In this document: positions 1 to 5,790 of the stretch, piece by piece
How positions within the stretch are numbered: position 1 is the first letter of the stretch
Layout: each line of letters opens with the position of its first letter
NCBI GenBank assembly: GCA_022566975.1
Contig: JADFHV010000071.1
Location: 1-8,933 of the forward strand
Direction of reading: 5' to 3'
Length of the DNA stretch: 8,933 bases
Source of the DNA: Chloroflexota bacterium
Lineage (GTDB): Bacteria > Chloroflexota > Dehalococcoidia > SAR202 > UBA11138
Translations under genes and position numbers: made by a program
Notes under the pieces: generated by a model
Database searches by the model: none
What the model saw: the letters and a program-made list of their open reading frames with translations, nothing else
Told to the model about the DNA's origin: nothing

Positions 1-1
1 C

Positions 2-1075
2 CAGATGGCCCTGGGCACACATCTCAGCGCCTCCACCGATCTGGAGATCCAGTGGGCCGAGCTCGTGCGCGACCTCATACCGTCCGCCGAGAAGGTCCGG
101 TTCCACAGCTCCGGGACCGAGGCGGACATGATGGCCATCCGGATGGCCAGGGCCTACACGGGGAAGACGAAGATCATCCTGTTCAAGAACCATTTCCACG
201 GCTGGAGCGACTATCTGTCGGTCGATGGCTCCGGACTCGGCGGCATCCCCAGCGAGACCTTCAGCACCATGATAGTGCTGCCCGACGGCGACATATCCGT
301 CGTCGAGAAAACCCTCGAAGGCGACGACGATGTGGCGGCTGTGATCCTGGAGCCGACCGGCGCCCACATGGGCGAGCAGACGCTGAACCCCAGCTTCCTT
401 GGCGAGCTACGCGAGGTCACGGAGCGCCACGGCGTCGTTCTAATCTTCGATGAGGTCGTGACAGGATTCCGGGTCTCCAGGGGTGGGGCCCAGGAGTACT
501 TCGGGGTTACGCCGGACGTGACGACCCTGGCCAAGATCGTCGGCGGGGGGCTGCCGGGAGGAGCGGTCTGCGGCAAGGCCGACATCATCAACATGATCCA
601 GTCCACCGGCGACCCCGACTACGACCAGAACAGGCGCATCGGCCATAACGGGACGTTCAACGCCAACCCCCTGTCGGCAGCGGCCGGGATCACGGCGCTG
701 GAGCTTGTGAAGACGACGCCGGTCAACGAGATAACCACGGCGATGGGGCAGCGACTCAAGGATGGCCTGAACGATGTGCTGACGCGTATGGAGGTCCCTG
801 GGTGCGCCACCGGCCTTCCCGGTGTCGTGTTCCTCAGGCTTGGTGTCGACCACGAGTGCGACAAAGAGGTGTGCGTCCTGTCGCAGGAGCAGATGGCTGT
901 CGCGCATGAGCCAAGGCGCTCGTCGCAGTTCAGCCTGTCCATGCTGAACCACGGGGTCCATGCCACCGCATCTCGATTCCTCATGATGTCCGTCCATACT
1001 GAAAAGGACATAGACGAGACCATCGAAGCCGCCGAGAGGGCCCTTACCGAGGTCCGGGAGGCGGGCCTCGTCTAG
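2..1075 (+). CDS. Class III aminotransferase, glutamate-1-semialdehyde 2,1-aminomutase-like (5' truncated)
   Basis: PLP-dependent fold-type I aminotransferase of the HemL-like branch of class III. The reading frame is open to the left window edge, so the first Met (position 5) is probably internal and the N-terminus is missing; 357 residues are visible against about 430 for HemL. Visible motifs are SSGTEA near 107-124 (PLP phosphate contact), NHFHGWSD near 190-213, FDEVVTGFR near 446-472 with the Asp that pairs with the pyridine nitrogen (codon 449-451), and LAKIVGGGLPGG with the Schiff-base Lys at codon 533-535. HNGTFNANPLSAAAG near 643-687 is the HemL-like version of the family's GTxxxNP segment. 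In tetrapyrrole synthesis HemL moves an amino group within glutamate-1-semialdehyde. Here no haem genes are adjacent and the C-terminal third (DHECDKEVCVL and onward) does not look like standard HemL to me, so a catabolic paralogue with another substrate is equally possible. The fold and PLP chemistry are secure; the substrate is not. Confidence 0.88.
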   Translation, partial: QMALGTHLSASTDLEIQWAELVRDLIPSAEKVRFHSSGTEADMMAIRMARAYTGKTKIILFKNHFHGWSDYLSVDGSGLGGIPSETFSTMIVLPDGDISVVEKTLEGDDDVAAVILEPTGAHMGEQTLNPSFLGELREVTERHGVVLIFDEVVTGFRVSRGGAQEYFGVTPDVTTLAKIVGGGLPGGAVCGKADIINMIQSTGDPDYDQNRRIGHNGTFNANPLSAAAGITALELVKTTPVNEITTAMGQRLKDGLNDVLTRMEVPGCATGLPGVVFLRLGVDHECDKEVCVLSQEQMAVAHEPRRSSQFSLSMLNHGVHATASRFLMMSVHTEKDIDETIEAAERALTEVREAGLV

Positions 1076-1102
1076 TGCCTGGCCCGCGGGCCGTAGAACC
1101 TC

Positions 1103-1110
1103 AGGGAAAG
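1103..1110 (+). promoter_or_regulatory. Ribosome binding site for the thioredoxin-reductase-like gene
   Basis: AGGGAAAG lies 6 nt before the ATG at 1117. It decides the start: the frame is open back to a GTG at 1075, but that GTG has no comparable site, and the residues it would add do not belong to the flavoprotein fold, which begins just after the ATG. Confidence 0.7.
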
Positions 1111-1116
1111 AGCTCA

Positions 1117-2052
1117 ATGGATGATTCCACCTACGACGTGCTCATCGCGGGAGGCGGCGCGGCCGGTCTGGCCGCTGGCATGTACGCCTGCCGCGCCGGC
1201 CTGAAGACGGTCTTGCTGGAGCGCCTGATGACCGGCGGACAGGTCATCAACGCCGAGAAGATCGAGAACTATCCCGGCTTTCCCGATGGCATCTCCGGCG
1301 CCGACTTCGGCGCTCTGCTCCAGGACCAGGCCATACGCAACGGACTGGAGGTCCGTCTCTCGGAGGTCACAGGTCTCAAGCGGCTGGACCCCTACTGGGT
1401 GGCCGAGACATACGACGGCGAGCTGCGGGCCAAGGCCGTCATCGTCGCGGGCGGCTCGACGCTCAGGACGCTTGGGGTCTCAGGCGAGGAAGAGTTTCAC
1501 GGCGCGGGCGTCTCGTACTGTGCCACCTGCGACGGCGCATTCTTTATGGACCAGGTCGTGGCGGTGGTCGGCGCGGGTGACTCGGCTATGGACGAGGCCG
1601 TTACGCTCACCGAATACGCCTCGAAGGTGATCGTCTTCAACCGGGGCGACCGCCTCACCGCGCAGAAGGTCCTGCAGGACAGGGTGCTCTCCAACCCCAA
1701 GATCGAGGTCCGGGACGGCATAGCTGTCACAGCCATCCTTGGGGAGGGACAGGTCGAAGCCGTCAGCACGGAGGACGTCGACTCAGGCGAGACCTCCCGC
1801 GTGGACCTGTCGGGAGTCTTCGTCTTCGTCGGCCTCGACCCCAACACCCAGTACCTGAAAGAGCTTCTGCCCCTGGACAACGCCGGCCACATCCCCACGG
1901 ACGTCTGGATGCAGACGGAGATGCCGGGCCTCCTGGCGGCGGGGGACATCAGGCAGAGCTCGGCGTCCCAGCTCGTCACGGCGGCGGGCGATGGGGCCAC
2001 TGCGGCCATCGCCGCCCACCGCTATATCGAGGGCCGCGACTGGCCTGGGTAA
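1117..2052 (+). CDS. Thioredoxin reductase-like FAD/NAD(P)-disulfide oxidoreductase with altered nucleotide-binding motif
   Basis: Low-molecular-weight thioredoxin-reductase-type flavoprotein of 311 aa, close to the 310-320 usual for TrxB, probably cytosolic. In order: FAD dinucleotide fold GGGAAG at residues 12-17, TGGQ and the IENYPGFP segment typical of TrxB, the redox-active C135-A-T-C138 followed by DG, the second (pyridine nucleotide) fold GAGDSAMDE at 152-160, and a C-terminal FAD segment AAGDIR...TAAGDGA. The family moves electrons from NADPH via FAD to a thioredoxin-like disulfide partner. The cysteines fall at the same numbers as in E. coli TrxB. The E. coli H-R-R-D-x-x-R clamp (175-181) reads N-R-G-D-R-L-T here, so two NADPH 2'-phosphate arginines are missing and NADPH preference is doubtful. 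No thioredoxin gene is adjacent. The gene lies 41 nt after the aminotransferase and could share its transcript. It may be a true TrxB paralogue or a reductase with a different donor. Confidence 0.9.
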   Translation: MDDSTYDVLIAGGGAAGLAAGMYACRAGLKTVLLERLMTGGQVINAEKIENYPGFPDGISGADFGALLQDQAIRNGLEVRLSEVTGLKRLDPYWVAETYDGELRAKAVIVAGGSTLRTLGVSGEEEFHGAGVSYCATCDGAFFMDQVVAVVGAGDSAMDEAVTLTEYASKVIVFNRGDRLTAQKVLQDRVLSNPKIEVRDGIAVTAILGEGQVEAVSTEDVDSGETSRVDLSGVFVFVGLDPNTQYLKELLPLDNAGHIPTDVWMQTEMPGLLAAGDIRQSSASQLVTAAGDGATAAIAAHRYIEGRDWPG

Positions 2053-2085
2053 GAGCAACGGCTTGTGAGTCCTGTGGCTCGATTC

Positions 2086-2096
2086 GGGAGGTGAGG
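2086..2096 (+). promoter_or_regulatory. Strong ribosome binding site for the DUF433 antitoxin gene
   Basis: GGGAGGTGAGG ends 5 nt before the ATG at 2102. It is the strongest Shine-Dalgarno match in the + strand run and fits the need to make antitoxin in excess of toxin. I could not identify convincing -35/-10 elements in the 49 nt between the flavoprotein stop and this gene. Confidence 0.7.
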
Positions 2097-2101
2097 TTGC
2101 A

Positions 2102-2326
2102 ATGAGAGAGCTGGCAGAGCGTATTACTGTTGACGCCAACCAGTGCGGCGGTCGTCCGTGCATCCGCGGCATGCGCATTCGTGTCAAAGACGTGTTGGAC
2201 CTTCTTGCCAACGGTCTCACCTTCGATAGAATTCTCGAAGAGTTACCCGATATCGAGTTGGAAGACATTCAGGCGAGCCTTCGTTTCGCTAGTCAACGGC
2301 TTGATCATCCCGTGGTGGCCGAGTGA
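2102..2326 (+). CDS. DUF433 family protein, probable antitoxin
   Basis: A 74-residue protein matching the DUF433 pattern: ITVD at residues 8-11, CGGRPCIRGMRIRV at 15-28 (the family's G-x-P-x-I-x-G-T-R-x-x-V signature with Met in place of Thr), VLDLLANGLTFDRILEELPDIELEDI at about 31-56, then a short helix. DUF433 proteins have a small winged or ribbon helix-like DNA-binding fold and are commonly encoded directly before a PIN-like toxin, which they are thought to neutralise while repressing their own promoter. That arrangement is present here: the stop codon overlaps the toxin start by 4 nt (GTGA). Codon use departs from the neighbours: 30 of 74 codons end in A or T by hand count, against 6 of the first 50 in the preceding flavoprotein gene. 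This suggests separate, recently acquired ancestry. Family assignment is firm; antitoxin function is inferred from context. Confidence 0.88.
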   Translation: MRELAERITVDANQCGGRPCIRGMRIRVKDVLDLLANGLTFDRILEELPDIELEDIQASLRFASQRLDHPVVAE

Positions 2327-2664
2327 TACTGTGGATAGATGCGCAACTTTCACCGTATCTGAGTCCCTGGGTTAGCGAGACCTTTGGCGCTGAAACCCGG
2401 GCGGTGCGCGACCTTGGCCTGCTTGGTGCAACCGACGAACAGATCTTCCGCGCGGCGGCCGACGCCGGGGCGACAATCATAACGAAAGACACCGACTTCC
2501 TGTCCTTGCTCAGCATTCATGGACCACCGCCACAGGTTCTCTGGATTACCTGCGGCAATACCTCTAACGACTATTTGAAAGGCGTGTTGGAAAGGAGCCT
2601 GGCGACAGCGATCGAGCTACTGGAGCAAGGCGAACCCTTGGTGGAAATCAGCGATTCGCGTTAG
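2323..2664 (+). CDS. DUF5615 PIN-like protein, probable toxin nuclease
   Basis: A 113-residue protein with GTG start at 2323 inside the GTGA overlap with the antitoxin stop, which implies translational coupling. It fits the DUF5615 (Mut7-C-like PIN) family. The N-terminal WIDAQLSP carries Asp6; RDLGLLGATDEQIFRAA (about 29-45) carries Asp38 and Glu39; ITKDTDF (53-59) carries Asp56 and Asp58; ITCGNTSNDYL follows as the family's GN segment. These acidic residues would form the metal site of a PIN-type ribonuclease. With the upstream DUF433 gene it forms a type II toxin-antitoxin-like pair. All expected acidic positions are intact and there is no frameshift, so the module looks functional. Its RNA target cannot be read from sequence. 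Like its partner it uses more A/T-ending codons than the surrounding metabolic genes. Confidence 0.87.
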   Translation: MILWIDAQLSPYLSPWVSETFGAETRAVRDLGLLGATDEQIFRAAADAGATIITKDTDFLSLLSIHGPPPQVLWITCGNTSNDYLKGVLERSLATAIELLEQGEPLVEISDSR

Positions 2665-2677
2665 TCCGAAAAATCCC

Positions 2678-3847
2678 ATGGACTTTCGCTTTACGGACGA
2701 GCAGGAGGTATTCCGCCGGGAGGTCCGCGACTTCCTGGAGGCGGAGCTGGGCGCCGACTGGTCGGGCGTCGACCCCGATTCGTACTTCGAGGACGAGAAC
2801 TGGCCTCGGGTCCGCCGGCTTACTGCGAAGCTCGCGGAGAGAGGCTGGCTGACGCTGGCGTGGCCCCAGGAGTACGGTGGACAGGGCCGACCCCACGTTG
2901 AGCAGATGATCTACAACGAGGAGACAGCCTACTTCCGCGCCCCGACCCGCGACGTCACTATAGGCACCGAGCTGGTCGGCCCCACCCTGATGCTCTATGG
3001 CACGGATGAGCAAAAGGCCCGCTTCCTCCCCGAGATAGCCAACGGCGCCGCCGTCTACTGCCAGGGATTCAGCGAGCCCGAGTCCGGCTCCGACCTTGCC
3101 TCGCTCCAGCTACGGGCCGAGCAGGACGGCGACGACTACGTGCTCACGGGCTCCAAGATGTGGACCAGCGGAGCCCACAGGGCGACCCACTGCTACGTCA
3201 TGACCAGGACGGACCCGGACGCTCCCAAACATCGGGGCATCAGCGTCTTCATCGTCGACATGGAGACGCCCGGAATCGAGGTCAGGCCCATCATCAACAT
3301 GTTCGGCGTCCACTACTTCAACCAGGTGTTTTTCGAGGGCGTTAGAGTGCCGAAGGCCAACCTGATCGGTGAGAGGGACCGTGGCTGGTACGTCGCCGCC
3401 ACGAGCCTTGACTTCGAGCGCTCGGGCGTCGGCAGATTTGCCACCAACCGGCGCAACCTGGAGGAGATGGTCTCCCTGGCCAGAGACAACGGCCTGAGCA
3501 GCGCCTCCGTCTTACGAAACCGCCTGGCCGGCCTGTGGACGGCAAACGAGGCCGGCAGGATGGTCGCCTACAATGTGGCCTGGATGCAGAGCCAGGGTCC
3601 CGTCCCCAACATGGAGGCCTCCGCCTCCAAACTCATGGGGAGCGAGATCGCCCAGCGAGTGCACCAGCTCGGCATCCAGATGGCCGGTATGTACGGCGTT
3701 CTGGACAAGGACTCCAGGTGGGGCACCCTAAACGGGAGGCTGGCCCGGGAGTGGATGGACTCGATTTCGTTCACCATTCGAGCCGGGACATCAGAGATTC
3801 AGCGCAACATCATCGCGACCAGGGGCCTGGGGCTCCCGCGATCATAG
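2678..3847 (+). CDS. Acyl-CoA dehydrogenase family flavoprotein
   Basis: 389 aa, the normal length for this family. It oxidises an acyl-CoA thioester to the 2,3-enoyl-CoA using FAD and passes electrons to ETF. Visible are the N-terminal helical domain beginning FRFTDEQEVFRREVRDFL; the middle beta domain with YCQGFSEPESGSD (127-139) and GSKMWTSG (158-165), which contact FAD and substrate; and the C-terminal helical domain ending TSEIQRNIIATRGLGLP. The usual medium/short-chain catalytic Glu just before G-T-S is Ala369 here (RAGTSE). Instead Glu247 sits in LDFERSG, the place where isovaleryl-CoA and long-chain dehydrogenases carry their base. The protein resembles the FadE-type enzymes common in actinobacterial and marine genomes, so a branched or bulky acyl substrate is plausible but unproven. 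The ATG lies 13 nt after the toxin stop and has no recognisable Shine-Dalgarno site. The N-terminal motif makes this start the natural one even so. Confidence 0.93.
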   Translation: MDFRFTDEQEVFRREVRDFLEAELGADWSGVDPDSYFEDENWPRVRRLTAKLAERGWLTLAWPQEYGGQGRPHVEQMIYNEETAYFRAPTRDVTIGTELVGPTLMLYGTDEQKARFLPEIANGAAVYCQGFSEPESGSDLASLQLRAEQDGDDYVLTGSKMWTSGAHRATHCYVMTRTDPDAPKHRGISVFIVDMETPGIEVRPIINMFGVHYFNQVFFEGVRVPKANLIGERDRGWYVAATSLDFERSGVGRFATNRRNLEEMVSLARDNGLSSASVLRNRLAGLWTANEAGRMVAYNVAWMQSQGPVPNMEASASKLMGSEIAQRVHQLGIQMAGMYGVLDKDSRWGTLNGRLAREWMDSISFTIRAGTSEIQRNIIATRGLGLPRS

Positions 3848-3885
3848 ATGCGGCGGTGCCAAGAGCTTTGTGGGAGATGTACCCC

Positions 3886-3891
3886 GAGGAG
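3886..3891 (+). promoter_or_regulatory. Ribosome binding site for the aldolase gene
   Basis: GAGGAG lies 7 nt before the ATG at 3899. It favours that start over the in-frame ATG at 3848, which abuts the dehydrogenase stop codon, has no such site, and would add 17 residues unlike the family N-terminus. Confidence 0.75.
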
Positions 3892-3898
3892 CGTTAAC

Positions 3899-4822
3899 AT
3901 GGCAGACAAGGATATCCGGGGGGTTATCGTTCCCATACTCACCCCACTGCACTCCGACGAGACCGTCGACACTGAGTCCCTGCGGCGCCTGACGCGGCAC
4001 CTCCTCGATAACGGCGTTCATGGGATATGGGCCGCTGGAACGACCGGGGAGTTTCCGGGCCTTTCGGACAAAGAGCGCCTGACAAGCATCGAGACGGTGG
4101 TGGACGAGGTGGCCGGGCGTGTGCCGGTTATCGCCAACATCTCCGGCGTCAGCACACGGCATGCGGTGAACATGGCGCTCTCGGTCCAGGAAAGCGGTCT
4201 GGACGGCATCGCCGCGACTCCCCCCTTCTACTATCCCCATGCCCAGGACGAGCTCCTCGACCACTATCGCCATATCAGCGATAAGGTCGGACGCCCTCTA
4301 TGGGTCTACAACTTTCCTCAAATGGTCAAGACGGCGGTATCGCCCGGGACATTGGCGACACTGGCGAGCGCGGGAGCGGTCGTGGGGGTCAAGGACAGCT
4401 CGGGGTCCGGCGAGCCACTCGCGGAGCTAAACGTTCTCTGCGACCAGGGCGATATCGATCTGCTGCGTTTCCTCGGCACCGTGTTCCGCATTACCACGGC
4501 CAGCGCCGTCGGTGCGCACGGGGTGATTCCATCAATCGCCAACGTGGTGCCGGGGATCGCGTCAAGGGCCTGGGAGGCTGGCGAGGCCGGCGAGCTAGAG
4601 ACGATGCGCGAGTGCAACGCACAGCTGCTGGTTGCCACCAAGATTCTGCGTCTATCCAATGGGGGTGGCCCCAACGCAGCCACCCTGTCCGGCATGAAAT
4701 CGGCCCTCAAACTACTGGGCGTGATTGATCAAGACACGGTGACCAGGCCGCTCAGGCCTCTGTCGGATGAGGAGAAGCAACAGGTACCGGCCATCCTGAA
4801 GGAGCTGGGGCTGACAAACTGA
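3899..4822 (+). CDS. Dihydrodipicolinate synthase/N-acetylneuraminate lyase family aldolase, not a typical DapA
   Basis: 307-residue class I TIM-barrel lyase of the DapA/NAL superfamily, which cleaves or condenses pyruvate-derived substrates through a Lys Schiff base. In order: GVIVPILTPL at the N-terminus, AAGTTGE at 45-51 (carboxylate-binding Thr48/Thr49), TPPFYYPHAQ near 103-112, VYNFP with catalytic Tyr137, and GVKDSSG with Schiff-base Lys165. DapA has an Arg five residues after the Tyr to bind the aspartate-semialdehyde carboxylate; here that position is Met142. The PPFYYP and DHYRHI segments resemble N-acetylneuraminate lyase and 2-keto-3-deoxy-sugar-acid aldolases more than DapA. A catabolic 2-keto-acid aldolase is therefore likelier than lysine biosynthesis. 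It is the last gene of the + strand run, 51 nt after the acyl-CoA dehydrogenase. Fold and mechanism are secure; the substrate is open. Confidence 0.9.
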   Translation: MADKDIRGVIVPILTPLHSDETVDTESLRRLTRHLLDNGVHGIWAAGTTGEFPGLSDKERLTSIETVVDEVAGRVPVIANISGVSTRHAVNMALSVQESGLDGIAATPPFYYPHAQDELLDHYRHISDKVGRPLWVYNFPQMVKTAVSPGTLATLASAGAVVGVKDSSGSGEPLAELNVLCDQGDIDLLRFLGTVFRITTASAVGAHGVIPSIANVVPGIASRAWEAGEAGELETMRECNAQLLVATKILRLSNGGGPNAATLSGMKSALKLLGVIDQDTVTRPLRPLSDEEKQQVPAILKELGLTN

Positions 4823-4862
4823 GCTCGGATGGCCCGCGAGAGCGCAGGCAAGCTGCGGCCGC

Positions 4863-5696
4863 CTAAGCGACGACCCCGCGCCACACCAGCAGCGCACCCA
4901 CAACCAGCAACACCCAGCCCATCGCACCCAGCAGCGCGTCGAGGCTAACTCGGCCTGTGAGCTTTGCGCCGTAATAGCTGCCCACCATCGCGCTGCTGCC
5001 CATGAGGACGAGCAATGGGTAGTCCACCTGTCCCTGGACGGCATGGCCGACCCATCCCACTGATCCCATGACGAAGCCTATGAAGAGATTCGTGCCCGCC
5101 GCGATACGAGGGTCTACACGAAGGACGCGGATCATCATGGGCAGCCTTATGCTCCCCAGGATGAGGCCGACGGCGCCCCCGACCAGACCGACCGCCAACC
5201 CGATGGCCCCCTCGGCGGCCACCCTGGTCGGCGTGAAACTACCCGGAGCTGCACTGAGAGCATCCGAGGCAGACCCGGCACGGCCCTTGTCGGTCCGCAC
5301 TCTGACTATCAGCTCAATGCCCTGCCAGAAGACCAGCGCCCCTGCCAGAGACAGCAACAGCGCCTCGGGCACCTCTTCGCTGGCGAAGCCGCCGATAAAG
5401 GCCCCGACGACGGCCGGGACTCCCATGGCCAGCGCGATCCGGACGTCTACTCGGCCCTCTCGCAGATGGCGGACCGCTCCGGTAAGAGCGCTGAGCCCGC
5501 TGATCAAGATGTTCGTTCCGCCGGCCGTGGGTGCCGCGACTCCCATCAAAAGTAGGGCGGGCAACCGCATGGTGCCCAGTGCCAGGCCTACGAACCCGCC
5601 CAGCACCCCTACCCCCAGGGATACGACAGTCAGGATCACCGCATGCCACACCAGCACGTCCGAGGCCAATCCCAGCTCTGTGAGCGGTTGGGTCAT
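4863..5696 (-). CDS. TauE/SafE-family membrane permease (probable sulfite/organosulfonate or other anion exporter)
   Basis: A 277-residue, strongly hydrophobic polytopic protein with about eight predicted membrane spans and a charged, disordered-looking central loop (about residues 131-160, VRVRTDKGRAGSASDALS). It shows the internal duplication of the TauE/SafE family: GGFVGLALGTMRLP (33-46) with GGTN (59-62) in the first half matches GGAVGLILGSIRLP (173-186) with AGTN (200-203) in the second, an offset of about 140 residues. Family members have been linked to export or uptake of sulfite, sulfoacetate and related anions, but most are uncharacterised. The ATG at 5696 directly follows an in-frame TGA, so no longer form is possible; no good Shine-Dalgarno site precedes it. 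It follows the DUF4129 gene by 94 nt and converges with the aldolase gene across 40 nt. No sulfur-metabolism gene is visible nearby, so the substrate is unknown. Confidence 0.85.
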   Translation of the reverse strand: MTQPLTELGLASDVLVWHAVILTVVSLGVGVLGGFVGLALGTMRLPALLLMGVAAPTAGGTNILISGLSALTGAVRHLREGRVDVRIALAMGVPAVVGAFIGGFASEEVPEALLLSLAGALVFWQGIELIVRVRTDKGRAGSASDALSAAPGSFTPTRVAAEGAIGLAVGLVGGAVGLILGSIRLPMMIRVLRVDPRIAAGTNLFIGFVMGSVGWVGHAVQGQVDYPLLVLMGSSAMVGSYYGAKLTGRVSLDALLGAMGWVLLVVGALLVWRGVVA

Positions 5697-5790
5697 TCAG
5701 TGTCGGCAAGACCTGCGGGGGTCAGAGGCTGTCGCGCGTCCTGCATTGGGCCACGTTCCAGGCGGTGCTGTCGCCGCCCGTCGCTCCAGG

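Noticed and set aside
1075..1116. GTG at 1075 as an upstream start for the flavoprotein gene, overlapping the aminotransferase stop
   Set aside because: The 14 extra residues do not match the family N-terminus and there is no SD before the GTG, whereas the ATG at 1117 has AGGGAAAG 6 nt upstream.
440..1117. A 225-codon - strand open frame opposite the aminotransferase
   Set aside because: The opposite strand encodes an unmistakable PLP enzyme over the same region, and the antisense product shows no recognisable motif.
2080..2658. A 7-bp direct repeat, CGATTCG, at 2080-2086 and 2652-2658, roughly flanking the toxin-antitoxin pair
   Set aside because: It could be a target-site duplication, but 7 bp is too short to be convincing, the right copy lies inside the end of the toxin coding region, and no terminal inverted repeats or transposase accompany it.
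4823..4862. The convergent junction between the aldolase and permease genes, searched for a bidirectional terminator
   Set aside because: There are only weak 4-5 bp pairings and a GCGGCCGC palindrome at 4855-4862, with no T-tract on either strand. No terminator can be supported.
5761..5778. A GGCGG/CCGCC hairpin with an 8-nt loop just after the DUF4129 stop codon, considered as a terminator
   Set aside because: The stem is only 5 bp and no run of U follows on the - strand. Such short GC stems are common by chance at this base composition.
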